The notes beneath the pieces are model-generated. The model was not told where the DNA came from. It made no database searches and saw only the letters and a program-made list of their open reading frames with translations. A stretch of 49,007 nt of DNA from the NCBI GenBank assembly GCA_030613245.1, contig JAUWMI010000032.1, forward strand, positions 1 to 49,007, read 5' to 3'. The position numbers and the translations under genes were made by a program. This DNA is from Candidatus Sumerlaeota bacterium. GTDB taxonomy: Bacteria; Sumerlaeota; Sumerlaeia; MWCT01; JAUWMI01. Positions 1 to 8,717 of this stretch are shown piece after piece (the stretch's first letter is position 1; the number at the start of each line of letters is the position of its first letter).

Positions 1-2
1 CA

Positions 3-275
3 GGTCTGAGCTTGCAAGCTATTACACTCGCTGAGGGCCTGGAAGGGTTTCATGTTGACTTCAATCAGATAGGCCAGGAGGTTAGAGTAATTTTAGTATC
101 CATAGGAGAAGACCTCATTAGCGCCGGCGATGGGCCGATTATGGAGCTGGAGTTTGAAGCATCTGCAAAGAAGCTCCGTAGCCGTCCTGGCTTTGGGGTG
201 TTTAAGAATGTCCAGGCAGCCGACGAGGAGAATAAGCCACTAAAGGTAAAACTAAAAATTAAGCACAAGAGATGA
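3..275 (+). CDS. C-terminal part of a secreted cohesin-like protein (truncated by window start)
   Basis: The frame is open to the left edge of the window, so this is the last 90 codons of a longer gene. The visible residues alternate hydrophobic and polar positions as in a beta-sandwich, and contain HVDFNQIGQEVRVILVS, then AGDGPIMELEFEA. This resembles the strand order of cohesin domains, in which a valine-rich strand precedes an AGDG-type turn. It ends in a basic tail, KLKIKHKR. In that family cohesin modules bind dockerins or act as extracellular adhesion modules; no dockerin is seen here. A PKD-like or other Ig-like fold is possible. A strong hairpin terminator lies about 180 bases downstream. 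Confidence 0.45.
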   Translation, partial: GLSLQAITLAEGLEGFHVDFNQIGQEVRVILVSIGEDLISAGDGPIMELEFEASAKKLRSRPGFGVFKNVQAADEENKPLKVKLKIKHKR

Positions 276-454
276 GATTCTCGGTTAGGTAATGAGCATC
301 GTTCGGCCACCCTTAAGGACTATTGCAATTATGTCAAATTTTGCGGCAGGCCAGCGGCTGAGAAGCTCTCATTAGCCTGAGATCTTTATGACACCGAACT
401 GGTGGTGCGCAGGCTGGATTTACCGTAGCAGCAGCAAATTAAGTCAAGGATAGG

Positions 455-498
455 GCAGGTAAGGGACAATGTCTTAGATTGTCCCTTACCTGCTTTTC
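455..498 (+). terminator. Rho-independent terminator
   Basis: A perfect 16-bp stem (455-470 pairs with 478-493) with a 7-base loop is followed by TTTTCTG. It would end the cohesin-like gene. Its stem sequence, with AGGTAAGGGACA, also resembles dispersed inverted repeats, so it may be a repeat used as a terminator. Confidence 0.75.
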
Positions 499-590
499 TG
501 TTTCCAGGATGGCAATTGATACTCTAACAATGATATTTTTTGATGGTACAAATTCCCCATGAAAGAAGAGAGGGTAGGGAGGGATTGAAA

Positions 591-649
591 GTAGGTAGGG
601 GCACCCCGCAGCGTGCCCCTACCTGCAAAACTTGTCCGCCGAAGGCGGA
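591..649 (-). terminator. Hairpin pair downstream of the giant secreted protein gene
   Basis: Two inverted repeats stand side by side: a 12-bp stem (593-604 with 613-624, 8-base loop) and a 6-bp stem (635-640 with 644-649). Both lie immediately after the minus-strand stop at 650. There is no good T-tract on the minus strand, so termination is less certain than for 455-498. The first stem, with GGTAGGGGCAC, has the look of a dispersed extragenic palindrome. Confidence 0.45.
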
Positions 650-3600
650 TCAGGGTGAGGCTGGAGGCGAAAGCGTCTCAATTTTTGCGCGGTCGAGGAT
701 GAGCGAGGCTTCGGCTGCATCGTCAGGATTGAAATTAAGTATGTCGAATGAAACAATTAAGCCTTCCCCAACGCAATTTGCTGGGGGTAAGAAGTAGAGC
801 CGGTCGTATGTCGTGTTTGTGGTGCCGGGGGAATTTGTTCCGTCACCTGCGCTCACGATGCCCAGCGTGTGCGATGCTTGCAGATTCCCCGTGTTAAATC
901 GTAGACGCATCTCTGGTACCAGCACCGGATTGGTTACGTCTGTACGCACTTCAAATGTCCCTCGATACAGTCGGTTAGCCTCTATTGTCATATCTGCCGG
1001 ATGACTCACCCAGTAGCCAAACGTATTCGTATTGGTTGTTGCGCCCAGCTCAAGCGCGCCGCTAGAATAAATATAGTCCGGCATACTGAAGAATATTGGT
1101 GCACCACCTATTGTCCAGCCATCTAATCCCAGCTCGAAGGTGTAGTCCTGAACTACTGTCGGGATTGAGAGCGAATCCAGAGCAAAGCGATCAATGGTAA
1201 TTGTATCCAGCAAAAGTTCTGCCTGCGCTGCATCATCAGGATTGAAGTTAAGCAGGTCAAACGCGAGCATGGCGGCAGTATCGTTCGCCGGTGGGACAAA
1301 ATAGAGGTCGTAATCCGTGCCCGCCACAGCAGGAGACGCTCCGCCGTCACCAGCGCTTTCGATTGAGAGGCAATCATACTGCTGCATATTCAACGAATTT
1401 ATGCGAAGCCGTATCTGCGGGACGAGTGATTTATCCGTTATATTAGTTGAGACACTGAAGCGCGCGCGATAGAGATAGTTTGCATTGGCAGGAACTGCAT
1501 CCTCTGGACTCTGCCAGAAGCCAAACGTATTCGTATTCGTCGATGAGATCATCTTCAGGTAGCCAGATTCCCAAACGCAGTCAGCACTCAGAGGAACGGG
1601 AGTCCAACCTTCGGAATCCGCGGTAAAGTCAAACACAATCGGCAAGGTAGGTGTGGGAGTTGGTATGGGGGTTGGTGCCACTTCGGCACTAAGAAATGAC
1701 AAAATATTCCTGGCCAACTGTGCATTACTATAACTGCCAATATCAGCCTCAGCAGATGTTGGATGGTTGAAAAATGTCTGCTCGTCTGAGTAGGCAACCA
1801 CTTTGCCTGGTCCAATATAAGCGCCCGCAAGTACTGGATTAACGCCTGAAAATGCCAGCGCTGTTGCTGGTGCGCTTACAGACAGGATGTTCCCGCCGCC
1901 GAATGATATTCGGGATAGCCCCTCCGTGAGAAGATGCTCAACGAACGTATCGGCTGTTGCCGTAATTGAACCGAAGAAGGTCACACCGAACTGTTCGAAA
2001 ATACTTGAGGCAAAGGCCGCCCCAGGATTATTACCCTCACCCGATATGAACAACCCACCTCCGGAGTTGACAAATTCGGCAACTGCTTGCTGTTCTGCCG
2101 CTGACAATGTTCGGTCGGTTCCTTCGGATGTAATAATCAGTACGTCATAATCAGATAACAGGGTGGATGTAAGCTCGACTGACGTCTCCATTTCGGTATT
2201 CGTATAGTTGAACTCATCCGTGGCAATACCCGCAAACTGTGAATACCCGGCATTGCCCGTTTTGAAAATGGAATTGTTGAATGTTGGCCCCGACTGGAAC
2301 GTAAGCCAGAGTGCATTTATTGGAGGGGTAGTTGATACGCTGAGGAAGATACACACAGCATCATTCTGTGTCATGCTAGCCGCCAAGTCCGGCAGACCAT
2401 CCCCATTGAAATCCGTAGTGACAAGGACGTATGCTGATGCAGGACAGGCGAGTGGCGCAAGTGACTGGAAATTGCCTGTTCCATCCCCAGCGAGGAGGGA
2501 TATACTTGAGTCTCCTGGGGCGGTGATAGCAATATCCATATCTCCGTCGAGGTCCAGGTCAATTATCACAAGGGTTCTGACATTCGACCCTACTGGCAGC
2601 ATCTGTGGGGAAGAGAAGTCCCCATTGCCATGGCCGTATAGAACGGTTACTGCCCCGTCGTTGCCTGCAGCTACGGCTAGATCAATGTTGCCGTCTTGAT
2701 CGAGGTCGCCTGCATCCACGTCATTAGGATATGCCCCCGCTGCGAATGTGCCACTGACAACCAAGTGTCCCGTACCATCACCCAATAGCACAGTTACGTT
2801 ATTGCTGAACGGATTTGAGCCGGCTGCGTCAAGATTGCCGTCATTATTGAAATCGGCAAGGACTAAACCGTCAGCGCCAGACGCTGTTGCCAGGGTAATA
2901 GCCGACTGGAAGGTACCGTCACCTAAACCCAATAAGACCCATATTTGCTTGGAGTAAATGCCAACCACAACAATGTCCGGTATCCCATCATTATTCATGT
3001 CCCCAGACTGAAGTCTATGCGGCGCCCAGGGAGCTGGAAAGGTCGCCGCGCTCTGGAAGGTCCCATCTCCATTTCCGAGCAATACACCCACTAAATGCGG
3101 TCCCGGCGTACCAGCACTTGTTCCTAAAGCTATGTCGAGTGAGCCATCCTGGTTGAAATCCTCAGAAACCAGTCGCGTGGAATTCGGCCTTACCGGCACA
3201 GACGTCACACTCCCCAACGTGAACCCACCTACTCCGTCACCCAAGAACACCGTCACGTTCGAGGCCTGGTTGCTCGCTACAGCCAAGTCTTCATGCCCAT
3301 CACCATTGAAGTCACCCGTTGTTAGTGCATATGGCTCACCAGAAACAGAGATTTCTATGGGACTCTCGTAGTCGGGAAAAATCCCCTCCCAGAAATCAGC
3401 TATGCCGTTGTCATTGTCATCCTTAGCCAGCTTCGCTATCTCATATGACGACAGTGCACGGTTGAAGATGACAATGTCATCCAGCTGCCCGCTGAAGAAA
3501 TACAGACCATTCCCCACATTGTAACCGATACCTATTGGTCCATTTATGTCTAAATGAGAACCCGAGTATGAGTCTTGAGCCACTGGGATACCGTTCAGAT

Positions 3601-6451
3601 ATATTGTTCGCGTCCCGTTTTCAACCACAGCGGCTACGTGGAGCCACTCTCCCGAAGGAAATGGCCCTGAATAATCGAGAAAAGTTGGTGATACTCCCGA
3701 CGCACCAAAGCGAAGTCTTAGTGTAGGACTGGGATCAAACCGCAGGTCGAAACCAAGCTGACCTGCCATATAGCTCATTACTGTTTGGTCTATCCCGAAG
3801 TTGCTCGTACGCAACCAAGCAGCCAGTGTATAAGTTTCACCTAGAGACAACTGACTTGCCGCAGTTTCCACCTTACCAATCCCACCAAAGTCATATGCCT
3901 GGCCAAACCTCCCGTCCACAGTAACAACATTCGAGGGAGTGCCATCTAACCCATTCCCGCTTACATCATTTGCATTCCCATCAAACGGCCAGTAAGCGAC
4001 AACTCCATTAGCAGCGAAATCATAGTCGTAGTACCAACATGGCTTTTGAATTCTCTCCACTTCATTCTGGGTGTTGAAATGTTCCCCACCTATGGCATAG
4101 AGCCTGCCGCACAGGTCGAAGGCCGCTGCGAAGTTGTTGATAGACCGGTTCATGTTGGAGTGAATTTGCCAACTGTCGGTTGCGAAGTCGTAAATCTCTA
4201 CGGATGACAGGTGGGGGCCAAAGCCGCCAGCCCAGCCGCCAAGCACGTAAATCCTGCCGTCATAAGCGGTGGCGTATGCGCCAACGTGGCGTTTCTGGTT
4301 AAGGCTTGGACCATACACCCATCCCGCTGACGGATTTGACGGATCAAATCGCTCTACTGTGACTGTTTCGCCAACGCCAGATGGGTTAGTATCTCCAGCA
4401 ATAGCATAAATACGCCCTACTTGGTCAGTGCCCGATCCAAGACCAGTCCTTGGTTCGTTGAGACTGTAACCAAGTATCTGCCATCCCAGGCTCGGATTAC
4501 CAGGATCAAACACCTCTATAGATCCAAGATAGCTACCAGCGACTGCGGTCCCGCTTATGGCGTAGATCTTCCCGCTGTGATCAGTAGTCACCCCAAAATA
4601 TTTCCGCGGAACATTCAGCGTATACGGAGAGAGAGTCCAGGTGTCAAGCGTGACGTCATAGGTCTCCATTGTTCCCAGAGTATTAATCCCATCGGTTCCA
4701 CCAATTGCATAGATGAGCCCTCCGACATTGATTACCCCATGGCCGTACCTTGGAGTGTTCATCGGCGCAACGAGTGTCCAATCGTCGGTAGCTGGATCAT
4801 ACCGCTCCACGGACGAGAGCGTGATATGTTCTGGCCAAACGAACCCCCCGACGGCGTAGATGAAACCATCATCCCCTAGTGCCGCACCGAGCTGTTGCCG
4901 AGCCACGTTCATTGAGGAGACGAACTCCCAAACTGGCGTTGGTGTAGGAGTTGGCGTGGGAGCTGAGGTGAGAGAGAAGTGGGCGTCGCACCAATCCTCA
5001 CCGATACCTGTCATTCGGGCTACATTGAGCCAGTAGTTGGAGCGAGGCGTATAGAGACCCGGGTCAATGTACCAATTATAAGACGTTGCTGAAGGAGAAA
5101 TCCAGTCATACGTGGTTATACGGGTGGAATTAATAAAGTCGCCCACAGGCCCGTACATAACCTGGATCTTTATGTCGCTGGTGTTCGTTTCGTTAATTGT
5201 CCATTGAATGGTTTGCGTTGACCCAATCATCCACGACTCTCCACCGTTTGGAGATATAACGGTGAAGGGCCGTGGTGTTGGAGTTGGCGTAGGAGTAGGT
5301 GTGGGTGTGGCCGTTGGAGTCGGAGTTGGCCCGGGGAAGAAACGAACAACGCCATCATCTGGATCTCCATTGACAATGACGTACATTTCGCTGCCATCCG
5401 AACTGAATTGACCTTTCCCATCCCAGTCAAGACCGCTCGGAAGCGGCAGGCTAAAATCGGGCTGGAAAATCGCAAGGTCCCAGACTTGAAGAGAGGTAGC
5501 GTGCTTATCCGTCATCACTACTCGATTCGCATCAGCGGGACTGAAAAAGGCTCTAATTCCGGAATAATAATAAGGAAGCGGGCCGCGATACTGCAGCGTG
5601 TCACCAACGATGCTCACGACGTGAGTGAGCATTATGAATTGGTTGTTTACCGGATCGAAGCCATGCATCGTTTCGCTGCCGAGAAAAGAGCCCGTAAAAT
5701 GCCCGTCTAAGGCGGTAACCGTGCTGGTGCTCCGGTCAATTCTCTTGAGCGAGACCCCGCCCTGCGAAAAGCCCCATGCGGCTATGATGAACTTATCCGT
5801 GGGAGGCACTCCCTGGAGGAAATTCTGAGCGCCCTCCTCCACTGACAACTGAACAAGAACAACCTGCTGCGTATCGCCGTGCCAAACGTTCAGCCGACCT
5901 CCCAGGGCTGGGCTGCCGAAGCTATCCGGACGCGTCACAAAAAGAAGGTCAGAAGTTCCAATCGGTGTTACGCGAAAAACTTTGTCGAAATTTCCGGAGT
6001 TGAAGATGCCCAGCTTGGTGTTGTTTTCCAGATCAATTACCGTGATATAAAAATTTCCGCGAGATCCAACCCCGAGGTACTTCTGGTCGTACGTGATGGC
6101 AAAAGATTCAGGCTCGAGGCCGGTAGTGAATGAGAACAGCTGATCCCCGGTAACTTTGTGATAAGCTTCCACACGGCTTGTGTCTTTGCGCAGGATCCAA
6201 AAACGGTCTCGGGTATCATCAAGAATAATGTCCTGTAGCTGTCCGCCAAGCGCGAAGAATTGAACTCCATTGTACTCTTCCGGCCCGGCCCACGCCTTAT
6301 TAGCGATCCCAGCGGACAGTATGATAGATACCATGAAGACAGCAACTTGAATACGACACAAAGCCATAATCATAAGGGTGCCGGGACTCTTTAAGATTTT
6401 ACTTTCATCTCGCGTCCAATATTTATCTACCACATGTTTCTTCGTCTCCAT
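650..6451 (-). CDS. Giant secreted mosaic protein (propeller, Ig-like, Kelch, LamG, FG-GAP, GATase-like and two C-terminal modules)
   Basis: 1933 residues. The first ATG has AAGGGGAG 7-8 bases upstream, which supports this start although it gives a long n-region before the signal segment (about residues 27-55, ending AWA). Modules in order, approximate residues: a seven-bladed-type propeller, 57-370; a PTPTPT linker, 374-394; an Ig-like module starting ISPNGGESW, 396-490; a second PT linker; Kelch repeats such as IYAVGG, 507-797; a LamG-like concanavalin fold starting VAYWPFDGNAND, 808-1005; FG-GAP repeats with FNGDGHEDLAVA-type turns, 1030-1373; a glutamine-amidotransferase-like domain, 1377-1587; a PT linker; then two copies of a carbohydrate-binding-like module, 1607-1762 and 1767-1930, both containing TNTNTFG and NFNPDDAA. 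No membrane anchor or known sorting signal is visible at the C-terminus. Likely an extracellular binding or adhesion protein; its ligand cannot be read from the sequence. Confidence 0.85.
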   Translation of the reverse strand: METKKHVVDKYWTRDESKILKSPGTLMIMALCRIQVAVFMVSIILSAGIANKAWAGPEEYNGVQFFALGGQLQDIILDDTRDRFWILRKDTSRVEAYHKVTGDQLFSFTTGLEPESFAITYDQKYLGVGSRGNFYITVIDLENNTKLGIFNSGNFDKVFRVTPIGTSDLLFVTRPDSFGSPALGGRLNVWHGDTQQVVLVQLSVEEGAQNFLQGVPPTDKFIIAAWGFSQGGVSLKRIDRSTSTVTALDGHFTGSFLGSETMHGFDPVNNQFIMLTHVVSIVGDTLQYRGPLPYYYSGIRAFFSPADANRVVMTDKHATSLQVWDLAIFQPDFSLPLPSGLDWDGKGQFSSDGSEMYVIVNGDPDDGVVRFFPGPTPTPTATPTPTPTPTPTPRPFTVISPNGGESWMIGSTQTIQWTINETNTSDIKIQVMYGPVGDFINSTRITTYDWISPSATSYNWYIDPGLYTPRSNYWLNVARMTGIGEDWCDAHFSLTSAPTPTPTPTPVWEFVSSMNVARQQLGAALGDDGFIYAVGGFVWPEHITLSSVERYDPATDDWTLVAPMNTPRYGHGVINVGGLIYAIGGTDGINTLGTMETYDVTLDTWTLSPYTLNVPRKYFGVTTDHSGKIYAISGTAVAGSYLGSIEVFDPGNPSLGWQILGYSLNEPRTGLGSGTDQVGRIYAIAGDTNPSGVGETVTVERFDPSNPSAGWVYGPSLNQKRHVGAYATAYDGRIYVLGGWAGGFGPHLSSVEIYDFATDSWQIHSNMNRSINNFAAAFDLCGRLYAIGGEHFNTQNEVERIQKPCWYYDYDFAANGVVAYWPFDGNANDVSGNGLDGTPSNVVTVDGRFGQAYDFGGIGKVETAASQLSLGETYTLAAWLRTSNFGIDQTVMSYMAGQLGFDLRFDPSPTLRLRFGASGVSPTFLDYSGPFPSGEWLHVAAVVENGTRTIYLNGIPVAQDSYSGSHLDINGPIGIGYNVGNGLYFFSGQLDDIVIFNRALSSYEIAKLAKDDNDNGIADFWEGIFPDYESPIEISVSGEPYALTTGDFNGDGHEDLAVASNQASNVTVFLGDGVGGFTLGSVTSVPVRPNSTRLVSEDFNQDGSLDIALGTSAGTPGPHLVGVLLGNGDGTFQSAATFPAPWAPHRLQSGDMNNDGIPDIVVVGIYSKQIWVLLGLGDGTFQSAITLATASGADGLVLADFNNDGNLDAAGSNPFSNNVTVLLGDGTGHLVVSGTFAAGAYPNDVDAGDLDQDGNIDLAVAAGNDGAVTVLYGHGNGDFSSPQMLPVGSNVRTLVIIDLDLDGDMDIAITAPGDSSISLLAGDGTGNFQSLAPLACPASAYVLVTTDFNGDGLPDLAASMTQNDAVCIFLSVSTTPPINALWLTFQSGPTFNNSIFKTGNAGYSQFAGIATDEFNYTNTEMETSVELTSTLLSDYDVLIITSEGTDRTLSAAEQQAVAEFVNSGGGLFISGEGNNPGAAFASSIFEQFGVTFFGSITATADTFVEHLLTEGLSRISFGGGNILSVSAPATALAFSGVNPVLAGAYIGPGKVVAYSDEQTFFNHPTSAEADIGSYSNAQLARNILSFLSAEVAPTPIPTPTPTLPIVFDFTADSEGWTPVPLSADCVWESGYLKMISSTNTNTFGFWQSPEDAVPANANYLYRARFSVSTNITDKSLVPQIRLRINSLNMQQYDCLSIESAGDGGASPAVAGTDYDLYFVPPANDTAAMLAFDLLNFNPDDAAQAELLLDTITIDRFALDSLSIPTVVQDYTFELGLDGWTIGGAPIFFSMPDYIYSSGALELGATTNTNTFGYWVSHPADMTIEANRLYRGTFEVRTDVTNPVLVPEMRLRFNTGNLQASHTLGIVSAGDGTNSPGTTNTTYDRLYFLPPANCVGEGLIVSFDILNFNPDDAAEASLILDRAKIETLSPPASP

Positions 6452-7310
6452 TTCTAACTCCCCTTGAAATCTTATGCGGGCCCTATGCCCCTTCGATATT
6501 CCACTGCCTTTCGCAGATCTCTACCGGATTCACGTTTAGTTTGTCTAATATTTACTTTCAATTGATTCTACAAATTTGGACAGCTGCTACGCAAGTAAAA
6601 AAGAAACTATAGAAAGATTCCGCCATACCAAAATTGAATTTTACCCAAATCTTATTACATGCTATACGAAGAAAAAGCGAAGCCCTTTATGCGCTTTTTA
6701 TCAAATGCTTAGCATTTCAAATCGTAGACTTAAGAGATTTCAAGCCAGAAGTATTGGAAGGTTGCAAATCGCAAAGGCTTAGCGCGCAAGCAGTCGGTCC
6801 TATCTAGAGCAGCCCCTAACAAAATCAATGTTTTGAACATCTCCGTGACTTAGATATCTCGGAATCTTAATAAGGAGGTGGCACGGGCATCACGCCACAG
6901 GCGCATTTTCAACCCACCCGTATAGGCAAACAGAGAATGACATGGGATGCAAGTCTTCTTGTTAGCAGCTCTTAGTCATATATGCCAGCCATTGGTCTTA
7001 GCAAGTATTGGCGAGCTAAAAATCAGTTCCTTTCTCGCAAACAGCCATATTCTTATGACCTTTTCGGAACTTCTTGCGTCTAATAGATGAAGAATTCAAT
7101 TATGCATTCCCTTTATTCTTCTGTCATAACCGCGGGGACATAAAAAAGCTAGCGAAAATGCTCAAAAAGAAATATGTAAAGAACATCATTGGTGGCTGGA
7201 CTCCATTAATTTTTTGTCCGTACCTGAAATTTTTGTGCAACAAAATAGCCGTAAATGCTACTAATAATACGGAGGGTATAATTCTGTAAGAGCCTTTTGG
7301 AGGTAATGAG
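6452..7310. other. Long AT-rich intergenic region
   Basis: About 860 bases between divergent genes. The short open frames inside lack ribosome sites and protein-like composition. It must hold the promoters of the giant protein gene (left) and the prepilin gene (right). A 14-base string at 7032-7045, CTCGCAAACAGCCA, recurs in the leader of the second Kelch-like gene at 12408-12421. No known riboswitch could be recognised. Confidence 0.5.
7277..7303 (+). promoter_or_regulatory. Minus-10-like hexamer and ribosome site of the prepilin gene
   Basis: A perfect TATAAT at 7277-7282 lies 29 bases before the start, but no convincing -35 hexamer sits 16-18 bases upstream of it. TGGAGG at 7298-7303 is spaced 7 bases from the GTG at 7311 and fixes that start. 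Confidence 0.35.
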
Positions 7311-7949
7311 GTGGTGCTTTTTAAGGAAAAAGAAACGAAAAAGGCGTTTACGCTTATCGAATTACTGATTGTCGTTGCCATCATTGCCATACTTGCTGCT
7401 ATTGCGATTCCCCATTTCCTCGAAGCACAGACGCGATCCAAGGTCTCACGCGCCAAGGCCGATTTGCGCACAGTAGTCCTGGCAGTAGAGTCATACCGGG
7501 TGGACTATAACCACTATCCCACGTATCATTACGCAGATATGGAAGATGGTCATCTCGAGTTTCACATCGGGGGCAAGGTGACAGCATGGGGCGTGCCTGA
7601 CCCTGACTGGGACGGCCGCAATCCGCTCACTACCCCTATTTCCTATATAACCAGCATGCCCGAAGATCCTTTTTCCACGCACCGCGGCGAACCTAAGGAG
7701 GGGGATGAATATCTCTACGTCAACTGGCACTATGCGATTAAGCAGGTTACTTCGCCAATGTGGCAACCAGTATTCCGCTATTCTCTGGAGCGTGATGGGG
7801 CCTATCGCCTCCACGCCCGTGGCCCTGACTGTTTCGGGCCTGACCCAGGCACTCCGTATGACCCCACAAATGGCACCCGAAGCCGTGGCGACATCCTCTA
7901 TAGCCCCAAAATCGGCTATGACCAGTTCATCCCATTCCCCTTCCCATAA
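7311..7949 (+). CDS. Type IV prepilin / GspG-like pseudopilin
   Basis: 212 residues, GTG start with TGGAGG 7 bases upstream. The N-terminus has the class III signal: a short basic leader, then A12-F13-T-L-I-E17-L-L, followed by a hydrophobic helix to about residue 34. E at +5 is present. Residue -1 is Ala where Gly is usual; prepilin peptidases can accept Ala, but processing may be weak. The helix is followed by TRSKVSRAKADLR and a globular domain with paired Tyr/Pro motifs and a C-terminal DPTNGTRSRGDILY. Products of this type form pili or type II secretion pseudopili in the inner membrane and periplasm. It stands alone, with no assembly ATPase or prepilin peptidase in the window. A similar globular domain reappears fused to the anti-sigma factor at 8714. 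Confidence 0.9.
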   Translation: MVLFKEKETKKAFTLIELLIVVAIIAILAAIAIPHFLEAQTRSKVSRAKADLRTVVLAVESYRVDYNHYPTYHYADMEDGHLEFHIGGKVTAWGVPDPDWDGRNPLTTPISYITSMPEDPFSTHRGEPKEGDEYLYVNWHYAIKQVTSPMWQPVFRYSLERDGAYRLHARGPDCFGPDPGTPYDPTNGTRSRGDILYSPKIGYDQFIPFPFP

Positions 7950-8050
7950 TGAAATAGAGGTTGCTGAAATCAGTTCTACAGCACTCCGCAACTAACCCGT
8001 CCGGCCAGGCAGAAGAATCGTGCTGCTGGTCGTTAGTCTTCCTTTTTCAG

Positions 8051-8083
8051 GGATTGGTGACAGTTCACCAATCCTTTTTTTAT
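8051..8083 (+). terminator. Rho-independent terminator after the prepilin gene
   Basis: A perfect 10-bp stem (8051-8060 with 8065-8074), loop CAGT, is followed by seven T residues. It separates the prepilin from the sigma-factor operon. Confidence 0.9.
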
Positions 8084-8135
8084 TTACTCAGGAAGAATAT
8101 TTTGCGACAAAATAGAGGATTTGTTCACAAATACT

Positions 8136-8717
8136 ATGAGGGACATAAATCACCTGGCTCAATCCATGGATAATCTTTCAGACAAGCAAATAGTGGAACT
8201 AGTTATCAGCGGCGATAAAGAATCATACGGACTTCTGGTAGATCGTCATGGGAATCTGGCCTATCGCCTTGCACTCAATATTCTTCGGGACTGTGATAGC
8301 GCGATGGATGTGACTCAGGAAGCTTTCATGATCGGCTATGAGAGCCTGGATCGTTTGAGAAATCCATCTTCTTTTGCGTCGTGGATTGCCGGGATCACCA
8401 AGAATCTATGTCGGCACGTCCAGAAAGATCGGAAGAATTCCCCTCTTTCGTTGGACTACCTTGCCGACATTGGGATTGAGCCGGGTGATCCCGGCACTCT
8501 GGATCTTGCGGAGAAAGAATTGCTATTAGCGATGCGAAAAACTATCGCCAAGCTACCCCAAAAATATCGTGAGATCCTGGACTTACGATGTACCGAGAAC
8601 TTTTCCTATCAGAAAATCGCTGATTTTCTCGGAATTTCTATGAGCGCAGTCAAGTCTCGGCTCTATCATGCAAAGAAGGAAATTTTGAAGAGATTAAAAA
8701 AAGAGGGCCTGGTATGA
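8136..8717 (+). CDS. ECF-type RNA polymerase sigma factor
   Basis: 193 residues from the ATG at 8136. Region 2 spans about residues 20-90, with DVTQEAFMIGYESLDRLR matching the core-binding and -10 recognition segment. Region 4 spans about 120-180, with the helix-turn-helix YQKIADFLGISMSAVKSRLY. Regions 1 and 3 are absent, as expected for group IV sigma factors. The start is uncertain: a TTG at 8121, this ATG and an ATG at 8166 are all in frame, and AGAGGA at 8114-8119 is badly spaced for each. The stop overlaps the next start as ATGA, so the sigma factor and its anti-sigma factor are translationally coupled. It would direct transcription of envelope or surface genes when released; target promoters cannot be assigned here, and autoregulation is only an inference. 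Confidence 0.92.
   Translation: MRDINHLAQSMDNLSDKQIVELVISGDKESYGLLVDRHGNLAYRLALNILRDCDSAMDVTQEAFMIGYESLDRLRNPSSFASWIAGITKNLCRHVQKDRKNSPLSLDYLADIGIEPGDPGTLDLAEKELLLAMRKTIAKLPQKYREILDLRCTENFSYQKIADFLGISMSAVKSRLYHAKKEILKRLKKEGLV

Larger units (their letters stand above)
276..649. other. Intergenic stretch with two convergent hairpins
   Basis: No gene is supported here. Bases 276-454 hold nothing recognisable. The rest holds the hairpins listed separately, which sit between two convergent transcription units: the cohesin-like gene (plus) and the giant secreted protein gene (minus). Confidence 0.6.

Noticed and set aside
6576-6782. Plus-strand open frame of 68 codons
   Set aside because: No ribosome site, no protein-like pattern, AT-rich intergenic setting.
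7060-7310. Cyclic-di-GMP riboswitch in the prepilin leader, and similarly in the Kelch leaders
   Set aside because: Such genes often carry one, and GCAAA words are present, but the two-lobed core with its conserved tetraloop and paired segments could not be laid out.
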